Part shown: in pieces, positions 1 to 6,328 of the stretch
Layout: each line of letters starts with the position of its first letter
Numbering within the stretch: position 1 is the first letter of the stretch
Source: Caldithrix sp. RBG_13_44_9
GTDB taxonomy: Bacteria > Calditrichota > Calditrichia > RBG-13-44-9
NCBI GenBank assembly: GCA_001771055.1
Contig: MESS01000148.1
Coordinates: 41,892 to 48,790 of the forward strand
Length of the DNA: 6,899 bases
Reading direction: 5' to 3'
Translations under genes and position numbers: made by a program
Notes under the pieces: generated by a model
Told to the model about the DNA's origin: nothing
Databases searched by the model: none
Seen by the model: the letters and a program-made list of their open reading frames with translations, nothing else

Positions 1-793
1 TCAGAAAATCCTGGCTAATCCTATTCATGATATAAACCGCTTCCACGAAACTAAAATTATTCCGTAATTTTTCAACTTCCAGCAGGGCATGAAGTCCATC
101 GCGCATAAAATGGCCATTGCCAATAAAACCGGCAATATCATGGGAAGGGATCAGAGTCTTTCGTAATTGTATTCCTAACTCCTGTCCAAGTTTTTGTAAT
201 TCATCATTCATCCCTTTTGGTGAAATAACCTCCACTAACTTCTGTACAGCAGGGGGATTATAGAAGTGATATCCGATGATTCTTCCGTTCAATCCTGCTT
301 TTTCATCCAGATAACCGATAGGGATTGAAGAGGTATTGGTCAAATAGAAAGTATTTTGGGAACAAATCTTGTTCAATTTTTTAAGGATGGAGACTTTCAG
401 GCTGGGCTTTTCGATCACCGCTTCGAATACGAGCTGGCAGTTTTTCAACTGATCGAGATTCGTTCCTACTCTCACATTTAAAAATAAGTCGCTGACAAAT
501 TGTTGAATGAATTCATGATTTTCAATCAGATCCGGGTGGTCACGATAGGCATTACGCAAAGTGACAATACCGCGTTCTGCATATTTTACGGCTTGTGTTC
601 TCAGGTACTGTAATAGTCCTTCCAGTCTAGCCGAATCCACATCAACCAGGTGTAACGCATAGGTTTTGGTCTTATTATCGGGTAGCAATCTTTGCAGGGT
701 CATCTCCTGGGCGATTAGCAAGGCAATTCCACTTCCCATTTTACCAGCCGCCCCGACGATTCCCACATTCTGGAGATAATCATTTAATGGCAT
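1..793 (-). CDS. 3-hydroxyacyl-CoA dehydrogenase, NAD-binding (3' end cut by window edge)
   Basis: Probably oxidises an (S)-3-hydroxyacyl-CoA to the 3-oxoacyl-CoA with NAD+, in the cytoplasm. 264 codons are open from ATG at 793 to the window edge; the stop lies outside. A purine-rich GAGGAG lies about 9 bases before the ATG. A Rossmann fold starts at residue 10 with G14-A-A-G17-K-M-G20, one residue longer than the common GAGxMG. The family's catalytic set is in register: S155 (in TNTSS), H176 (in GYHFYNP), E188 (12 residues after the His, as in the known His-Glu pair) and N226 (in GFIGN). The missing end should hold the rest of the C-terminal helical domain. The gene sits 74 bases after the HdrD-like gene on the same strand and may be its last or a later operon member. 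A 3-hydroxybutyryl-CoA or longer-chain substrate cannot be told apart here. Family call is secure; substrate is unknown. Confidence 0.88.
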   Translation of the reverse strand, partial: MPLNDYLQNVGIVGAAGKMGSGIALLIAQEMTLQRLLPDNKTKTYALHLVDVDSARLEGLLQYLRTQAVKYAERGIVTLRNAYRDHPDLIENHEFIQQFVSDLFLNVRVGTNLDQLKNCQLVFEAVIEKPSLKVSILKKLNKICSQNTFYLTNTSSIPIGYLDEKAGLNGRIIGYHFYNPPAVQKLVEVISPKGMNDELQKLGQELGIQLRKTLIPSHDIAGFIGNGHFMRDGLHALLEVEKLRNNFSFVEAVYIMNRISQDFL

Positions 794-867
794 TCCCAAG
801 TTCTCCTCTTCTAAAAAGATTCAATGTGATAATTTCAAGTATGAATTTCAGGTAAATTAACATCTGA
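794..867 (-). other. 74-base spacer before the acyl-CoA dehydrogenase gene
   Basis: AT-rich gap between the HdrD-like stop and the dehydrogenase start. It contains the dehydrogenase ribosome binding site (AGAGGAGAA, roughly 794-813). TTGAAA followed 17 bases later by TTTAGA is the best sigma-70-like pair, but the -10 half is poor, so I do not call a promoter. No terminator hairpin with a U-run is seen, so readthrough from the upstream genes is the simplest reading. Confidence 0.4.
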
Positions 868-2013
868 TTAATTCAGATTTTCAGCTACCACCTCTACTAA
901 ATCTTTGATGGTAAAATGAATTTCTTCCTTTAACTGTTTATCGAGAAGCGCACACTGAAAATGAATCTGACACTTGGGACAGGAAGTGATTAGTATATCG
1001 GAACCCGTCGCCTGAGCTTCTCGTAACCGATGGGTCTGAATCTGTTTGGAGATCTGAGAACAATTCATCCAGCCAGTCACACCGCAACAGATAGCCCGCT
1101 GATGATGGTGGGCCATTTCATTTAGAGTCAAACCACTTAATTTAGATAAAACTCCCCTTGGTGCATCATAGATCCCCAGGTGTCTTCCCAACCGACAAGG
1201 ATCATGATAGCAGGCGCTGAGTTTTTCAGTTTTAAGTGGAATGTGTTTATCCTTAAGGCGTACTGCCAAAAATTCACTGATGTGCTGCACTTCAAAACCG
1301 GTTTTACCGAAAAATTTTGCATATTCAACCTTTAGAGTCCGGTAACACTCCGGACAGGCAGTTATGACTTGTTTAGCACCGGAATTTCGGATCTGTTCGA
1401 GATTCTGCTCAGCCAGTATTTTGAAATTCTTAAGATCCCCATTCCAGTAGAAATCATGTCCACAGCACTTTTCATTGGGGAGAACCTGAGGTTGAATATC
1501 CAAATAATTTAAAATTTTTATGGTACTGCGGGCAATATTTAGGGGGTGCACTTCCAGTGATGAAAAAAGGACATCATAATAAGGTAGACATCCTACAAAA
1601 TACAGGTAGTCCCCGGAAGCAGTGGTTTGATAGTCTTTGGTGATCCAATCCATTCTCTGCTGCTGCAGGTTCGGGGTAGTCATGATCTTCAAAATGGAAT
1701 CTACAATTCCCCCATGCGAACATGTAGCATCCTGGTTGGTAACACCTACAAACTGCCGGATCAGCTGCATAAAGTCGATATATCTTATATGGGAAGGACA
1801 GATTGTATCACACTGCTGGCAGGTGAGACATGACCAGAGATCGGATCCTTTGAGGGCGTCAGGATGACTGTTTCTGATGGACTTGATCAGAATCGATCGC
1901 GGTGAAAAGGTTTTGGAATGCCGGGCAACCGGGCATACTCCGGTACACTTCCCACATTCCAGGCAGGCAAAGGCATTGGTCTCTTGAATCTGTTTGATAT
2001 TGAATTCCATCAT
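868..2013 (-). CDS. HdrD-like protein (HdrC-HdrB fusion), two 4Fe-4S motifs plus two CCG domains
   Basis: Likely the disulfide/dithiol-handling or terminal electron-transfer subunit of a soluble heterodisulfide-reductase-like complex. Residues 17-27 and 62-72 are two C-x2-C-x2-C-x3-C ferredoxin motifs (C17, C20, C23, C27; C62, C65, C68, C72), corresponding to HdrC. Two complete CCG domains follow, corresponding to HdrB: C142, C183-C184, C220, C223 and C273, C309-C310, C345, C348, with an extra C268. In HdrB such domains bind noncubane 4Fe-4S clusters at the active site. There is no transmembrane segment, so it should be cytoplasmic. The 381 residues suit an HdrCB fusion. The start is ambiguous: two adjacent ATGs occur, and AGGG is 4 bases before the first and 7 before the second, so the second (2010) may be used. 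It lies 26 bases after the FlpD-like gene. GlcF, GlpC and LutA share this fold, but the HdrA/FlpD context favours Hdr. The natural substrate cannot be CoM-S-S-CoB in an ordinary bacterium. Confidence 0.87.
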   Translation of the reverse strand: MMEFNIKQIQETNAFACLECGKCTGVCPVARHSKTFSPRSILIKSIRNSHPDALKGSDLWSCLTCQQCDTICPSHIRYIDFMQLIRQFVGVTNQDATCSHGGIVDSILKIMTTPNLQQQRMDWITKDYQTTASGDYLYFVGCLPYYDVLFSSLEVHPLNIARSTIKILNYLDIQPQVLPNEKCCGHDFYWNGDLKNFKILAEQNLEQIRNSGAKQVITACPECYRTLKVEYAKFFGKTGFEVQHISEFLAVRLKDKHIPLKTEKLSACYHDPCRLGRHLGIYDAPRGVLSKLSGLTLNEMAHHHQRAICCGVTGWMNCSQISKQIQTHRLREAQATGSDILITSCPKCQIHFQCALLDKQLKEEIHFTIKDLVEVVAENLN

Positions 2014-2039
2014 TAGTCCCTGTCTTTAACCATGGGTGT

Positions 2040-2519
2040 TCAGGCTTCCAGAGCGGTTTCAGTTTTACTGAAAGTTCCTATTTTTTCTATTTGTTTTTTT
2101 ACCGGAGATGGACCCAGTTTTTTTACCTGATCCACCATTTGCTTCACCACTTTTACAAACTTTGGGAATTCTGCCGCTGAAATAAATTCCTGACGAATCC
2201 TTTCTTTTTCAAATCCCAAAATTCTTACCACTGCTTCTAACCTTTTATATTGTTCAGCGGCTTTACGGGCACCAAAACTATAATGACAATCGGCAAAATG
2301 ACACCCCGAAACCAAAACCCCATCCGCACCCAATTCCAGTGCTTTCAGGACATGCGACGGATTGACCCGACCCATGCACATGGTCCGGATGATGCGCACA
2401 TTCGGTGGATACTGCATTCGATTGATCCCTGCCGAATCTGCTGCCGGATAACTGCACCAGTTACAGGCAAATACCACAATTCGAGGTTCAAAATCCGGTT
2501 TGTTGGTTTTCTTGGGCAT
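2040..2519 (-). CDS. flpD: MvhD/FlpD-family electron-transfer subunit (hydrogenase iron-sulfur delta-type)
   Basis: Small iron-sulfur protein that passes electrons between an oxidoreductase module and HdrA. In methanogens MvhD links hydrogenase or formate dehydrogenase to HdrABC; in bacteria FlpD/FlxD does this for NADH-linked modules. The family signature is complete: C19-N-W-C22 followed by SYPAAD, MCMGRV with C48, then SGC73-H-F-A-D-C78-H-Y. These five cysteines include the [2Fe-2S] ligands. The 159-residue length is normal, with a lysine-rich tail. All signature positions are cysteine, so unlike some methanogen homologues it is not a selenoprotein. ATG at 2519 has AGGAAAAGG just upstream at good spacing. 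It follows hdrA by 51 bases, the usual neighbour. No hydrogenase, formate dehydrogenase or FlxAB gene is in the window, so its electron partner is open; the adjacent 2-oxoacid:ferredoxin oxidoreductase is a candidate, directly or through ferredoxin. Confidence 0.92.
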   Translation of the reverse strand: MPKKTNKPDFEPRIVVFACNWCSYPAADSAGINRMQYPPNVRIIRTMCMGRVNPSHVLKALELGADGVLVSGCHFADCHYSFGARKAAEQYKRLEAVVRILGFEKERIRQEFISAAEFPKFVKVVKQMVDQVKKLGPSPVKKQIEKIGTFSKTETALEA

Positions 2520-2535
2520 ACCTTTTCCTGTTTTG

Positions 2536-2555
2536 CTTCCGAGTATTACCGGAAG
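2536..2555 (-). other. Small hairpin in the hdrA-flpD gap
   Basis: On the transcribed strand CUUCCG and CGGAAG form a perfect 6-bp stem around an 8-base loop, within the 51-base gap. It is followed by CAAAACAGG, not a U-run, so it is not an intrinsic terminator. It might protect or space the transcript upstream of the flpD ribosome binding site, or be chance. Confidence 0.35.
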
Positions 2556-2570
2556 ATCATGAAGAAACTG

Positions 2571-5500
2571 TTATGGGACGCTCTCCTCCTCCAGCAGAAA
2601 TGCCCTTAGCATCGTCTCTATCTGCCGATCTCGGAAATGCCTGATATCGATGGCATTAGTTGGACAGAAGGTGGCGCAGGTGCCACACCCTTTGCACAAG
2701 GCTTCATTGACCTGGGCCAGCATAATTCCCTCCTGATCCTGCAAGGAAATGGCCTCAAACTCGCATACACTAACGCAGGTCCCGCATCCCCGGCAATAGT
2801 CAATATTGATGGTTGAAACCAGCGGCTCCATCATGATGGTAGATCTGGCCAGCAGGGCATCCACTTTGGCAGCCACAGCATTGGCCTGTCCAATAGAATC
2901 CGAAATATCCTTGGGACTTTGGATACATCCGCAAATAAAAACCCCTTCAATGTTGGTCTCCACCGGTCCAAATTTTGGATGCTTTTCCAACAAATATCCA
3001 TCCATCCCCACCGGTACCTTAATAAATTGTTGGATTTGCCCGATGGAGCTGGAGGCAGGTCGCATTCCCACTGATAAAATCAACAAGTCCACCGGTACTT
3101 CAATATCGGTATGAAGTGATGGTTCCTTAAAATGGATCGCTTTTAGGTCTTTAACGCCGATTAACCGAGGAGGATCTTGCAGGGTGAACCGGATAAATCT
3201 TACTCCCAACTCGCGTGCTTCTCGGTACATCGTTTCTGCTTCATGGTGATATACCCGAATATCGCGATTGAATACTGTCACCTGAATTCCCATCTTTTGT
3301 AATGCAATGGCCTGCTTGATGGCGGCTTGACAACAGTAGCGGGAGCACTCTGGCAAGCCGTCTTTTCCTCTGGAACCCACACATTGGATAAAGGTGGCAT
3401 ATCTGACCGGCTTTTTGTCTATGACAACTGATTTTTTATTTAGCAGAAAATCTTCAAGTTCAATATTGGTAATGACATTCGAATACTTTCCATAACCAAA
3501 TTCATTTTTCTTTGGCTGATATAGGTCGAAACCAATTGCAAGGACAATGGCACCGACCGGCACTGGTCTGGAGGATGATTTTCCATTATTTGACTTTATG
3601 CGGACTTTAAAATTTCCTACATAACCGGTTATATCCTGAATCGCACTGTCGGTGAAAATCTTTACTTTTTCTGGCGGTAATTCTTTCATTTTCTTTTCAA
3701 TCAGTTCTTTGCCGGACATTCCGCTGGGGTAAAGAATTTTGAGTTCTTTTACCCATCCGCCCAGTTCTTTTTCCTTTTCAACCAAAAAGACAGAGTAATT
3801 TCTTTTACCTAATTGCAGGGCAGTTTCAATCCCGGCAATCCCACCTCCAATCACCATGACCTTGTGCCCAATTTTCATTTCCTTGGGTTCCAACGGTTCT
3901 AATTGCCGGACTTTGGCTACTGCCATCCGGATCAGGTCTTTTGCTTTGGAGGTAGCCTGCCGGGCATACCCAATATGTACCCAAGAACATTGATCACGTA
4001 TATTTGCCATTTCCAGCAAGTATGGATTTAATCCCACCTTACGCAACGTTTCCCGGAAAATAGGTTCATGAGTGCGGGGGGTACAGGCGGCAATGACCAC
4101 CCGGTTCAACTTGTTATTTACAATCTTTTCCTGAATATTTCTCTGAGTGCTCTCAGCACAGGCAAATAAAAGATCCTCTGAAAAGACCACATTGGGCAAG
4201 CCACTGGCGTATTCTTTTAAATGTTGAACATCCAGTATCCCGGCGATATTGGAACCACAGTGACAAACGAACACCCCGATCCGCAAAGGCCCACTGTAGT
4301 CATAATCCGGAATTTCTTCCTTTACTTCGGGTAATTTATGGGCTGTCAGGTATTGGGCTGCCCTCACGGCAGCGCCCGAAGCCTCAGCGATAGAGTCAGT
4401 GATATCTTTAGGTCCGGTGGCACATCCACATAAATAAACACCATCCCGGGTCGAGGAAAGCGGATCTCCGCAACGGTCCTGGGGAAGGAAGAAACCCCGA
4501 AGGTCGGTCTTTATTCCCAAAATCTCTGCCTGGCTACGGGCATTGGCTGGAGGGACTACGGCTTCTGACAGGATGACCAGATCCGTACGCAACTTATCGG
4601 TCTTTCCGTTTTCCACATTTTCACTCAGGATTATAAGATCTTTGGTTTGCGGATCTTCTTCGATTCGAGAGGGTTTACCGCGGATAAACTGAATATATTT
4701 GTCATGCAAGGCTCGCTGGTAAAACTGTTCGAAACCCTTGCCAAATGCCCGAATATCAATATAGAAGATATCTACTTTTGTCTTAGGATACATTTCCCGG
4801 ATTAAGAGTGCACTCTTGATAGCATTCATGCAGCAAATCCGGCTGCAATAGGGAATGTCGCGACGGACACTACGAGAACCTACACACTGGATAAATGAGA
4901 CCCGCTTGGGTGGTTTTTGGTCAGTAAACCGTAATAATTGACCGCCGGACGGACCGCTGGGGCTGAGTAACCGTTCCAGTTCAATACTGTTCACTACGTT
5001 TTCGAAGCGGGTATATCCATATTCACTGGCCTCCCGTGGATCATAATAATTGATCCCGGTCGCCACAATGATAGCCCCGACATCTATTCCTTCGACCTTA
5101 TCATGCATATCCAGATCAATGCAATTTTTCAGGCAGACTTCCACACATTTTCCACAGGCAATGGGATTTGTTCCCAGACAATCATCTGCCGATCGGATGA
5201 AAGCGGAGGGTACGGCCTGCGAGAAGGGTGAATAAATCGCCCGTCGCAAGCCCAATCCTTCATCAAATTCATTGGGATAGGCTACCGGGCAGACCTCGGA
5301 ACAGTCACCGCAAGCGGTACATTCCGTCTCATCCACATATCGGGCGTGGCGAAGTATCTTTGCCTTAAAATTACCAGCCTTACCGGTTACTTCAAAGACT
5401 TCAGCGTTGGTATAAAGTTTGACCCGGGGATGTCGACCGACATCCATCATCTTCGGACCCAGAATTCATATAGCACAATCCATACTGGGGAAAGTCTTGT

Positions 5501-5651
5501 CCAGCTTAGCCATGGTTCCGCCAATGCTGGGTTGCTTTTCCACCAGATAGACCTGGAACTGAGCATCCGCCAGATCCAGTGCCGCTTGAATTCCGGAAAT
5601 ACCCGCGCCGATAATTAAGGCACCTTTCGGCTGTTTTGGAATGGAGGTCAT
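2571..5651 (-). CDS. hdrA: Tandem HdrA selenoprotein, 1026 residues, in-frame UGA read as Sec62
   Basis: Flavin/iron-sulfur hub of an Hdr-type complex; HdrA is the electron-bifurcating subunit in methanogens. Start ATG 5651 has a purine-rich GAGGAAAGGGAG upstream. Module 1 has a flavin-binding GxGxxG at 15-20, U62 in DCAI-U-ILGPK, an inserted ferredoxin (C111, C114, C117, C121; C158, C166, C169, C173), an HdrA cluster motif C256-x12-C269-x3-CC274, and CGC 408-410. The usual HdrA N-terminal domain follows at about 457-590 (CHC 463-465, C498, C523, C555). Module 2 has GGGIAG at 602-607, cluster motif C757-x11-C769-x3-CC774 and CGC 907-909, but no Sec/Cys motif or ferredoxin insert. Two C-terminal ferredoxin motifs end it (C953-C963, C986-C996). 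That suggests two FADs and about six 4Fe-4S clusters. Single HdrA is near 650 residues, so this is a fusion or duplication. Without selenium, translation would yield a 61-residue stub. Genes for Sec synthesis are not in the window. The HdrA assignment is certain; Sec is strongly supported but inferred. Confidence 0.93.
5421..5459 (-). promoter_or_regulatory. Bacterial-type SECIS stem-loop downstream of the UGA in hdrA
   Basis: In the mRNA, GGAUGUC and GACAUCC (5439-5445 and 5428-5434) form a perfect 7-bp upper stem closed by a GGUC tetraloop. The loop starts 27 bases after the UGA. A lower 6-bp helix, GGUCCG with CGGGUC (5454-5459 and 5421-5426, two G-U wobbles), stacks across an asymmetric internal loop. 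A short upper stem with a G/U-containing apical loop about 16-37 bases past the UGA is what bacterial SelB recognises, and the loop of E. coli fdhF also contains GGUC. The bulged U of the fdhF stem is not obvious here. Folding was done by eye. Confidence 0.78.
5466..5468 (-). other. UGA codon predicted to encode selenocysteine (residue 62 of HdrA)
   Basis: The codon order is ...GAU-UGU-GCU-AUA-UGA-AUU-CUG-GGU-CCG-AAG, giving D-C-A-I-U-I-L-G-P-K. Other HdrA proteins carry Cys here (D-C-x-x-C-I-L-x-P-K), and methanogen HdrA can carry Sec. The frame is kept on both sides, with no other stop through 2574. Elsewhere in the window UGA ends flpD and korB at normal protein lengths, so the code is not globally reassigned. 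Confidence 0.85.
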
Positions 5652-5752
5652 GTCTCCCTTTCCTCTTTAAATTGGCATCCGCCACCTGGATCCTGTCAGA
5701 ATTCAATGGCTACAGGAATCCAAATCTTTTTGATGGCGGTCCAAATATTCAT
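5652..5752 (-). other. 101-base korC-hdrA spacer
   Basis: The longest gap in the window. It holds the hdrA ribosome binding site (GAGGAAAGGGAG, next to 5651). A possible hairpin pairs GGAUUCCUG (5713-5721) with CAGGAUCC (5688-5695), 8 bp with one bulged U and a 17-base loop. There is no U-run after it, and I find no good sigma-70 or sigma-54 promoter pair. The spacer may set separate stability or translation for hdrA, but nothing here proves it. Confidence 0.35.
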
Positions 5753-6328
5753 CTACGCCTTTAATCGACTTTTTTGGGGTTCTGCCAACAATTTATTACC
5801 GTATTCAAATCCTGTTTCAAAGGCTTTGAGATTAAGCGCTTCGGTACCGGGGGGTACGGAGCTTTCCACCGCTTTTTTGGAAGCTTCATAGGAAGTTATT
5901 TGGGTACATGCTGCAAAAAATCCCACCATAATAATATTGGTTACAATTTTTCGACCCATTTCTTCGGCCAGCCGGGTAGCCGGAATATCATAAATGGAAA
6001 TATTCTTGGAGTGTTCTTGGAGTTGTACCAGATCCTTTTCAATCAACATAATCCCGCCATCCTTCAATTCCCCGTTGAATTTTTCATAGGAATCGCGCGA
6101 TAACAGAATCGAAATGTCGGGTCGTATCAGGTAGGGATACAGAATCTGAGTTTCGGAGATGATAACCTGGGCAGAACAGGAACTGCCACGTGCTTCCGGT
6201 CCAAAACTTTGTATTAACGTTGAATGTTTATTATCATAAATTGCGGCAGCTTTGCCAATGATATAACCGGCCATAATAATTCCCTGACCACCAAATCCGG
6301 CGATGCGAATTTCAATGTTCTTTTTCAT
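5753..6328 (-). CDS. korC: 2-oxoacid:ferredoxin oxidoreductase, gamma subunit (KorC-like)
   Basis: Gamma subunit of a 2-oxoglutarate (or related 2-oxoacid) ferredoxin oxidoreductase, which converts the 2-oxoacid plus CoA to acyl-CoA, CO2 and reduced ferredoxin in the cytoplasm. The 191-residue length fits the family. The N-terminus has the G11-F-G-G-Q-G16 loop (GxGGQG), followed by GPEARGSSCSAQ near 44-55, a typical gamma-domain segment, and a TNIIMVGFFAA stretch in the C-terminal half. It has no iron-sulfur motif of its own, as expected. ATG 6328 lies inside the end of the beta subunit gene (17-base overlap), with GGGG about 6 bases upstream, which suggests translational coupling and equal stoichiometry. 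It is followed by a 101-base gap and hdrA. Whether the natural substrate is 2-oxoglutarate, a branched-chain 2-oxoacid or another cannot be read from this subunit. Confidence 0.9.
   Translation of the reverse strand: MKKNIEIRIAGFGGQGIIMAGYIIGKAAAIYDNKHSTLIQSFGPEARGSSCSAQVIISETQILYPYLIRPDISILLSRDSYEKFNGELKDGGIMLIEKDLVQLQEHSKNISIYDIPATRLAEEMGRKIVTNIIMVGFFAACTQITSYEASKKAVESSVPPGTEALNLKAFETGFEYGNKLLAEPQKSRLKA

Noticed and set aside
2250..2609. Plus-strand open frame of 119 codons across flpD and the hdrA end
   Set aside because: It overlaps conserved minus-strand genes, has no recognisable domain, and looks like a shadow frame; the same holds for the other plus-strand frames (1627-1867, 2806-3114, 5050-5235, 5346-5618, 5706-6103).
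5451..5468. hdrA as a pseudogene with a nonsense mutation, or two separate genes
   Set aside because: The frame is intact on both sides, the UGA sits exactly on a known Cys/Sec position, a SECIS-like hairpin follows, and the 959-codon remainder shows no decay.
5506..5706. 66-codon minus-strand frame covering the hdrA start and spacer
   Set aside because: Different phase from hdrA, no family resemblance, and it overlaps the well-supported flavin-binding N-terminus.
5652..5752. Sigma-54 or sigma-70 promoter, or a riboswitch, before hdrA
   Set aside because: A TGGC...GC pair has the wrong spacing for -24/-12, there is no good -35/-10 pair, and 101 bases with one bulged hairpin match no riboswitch I recognise.
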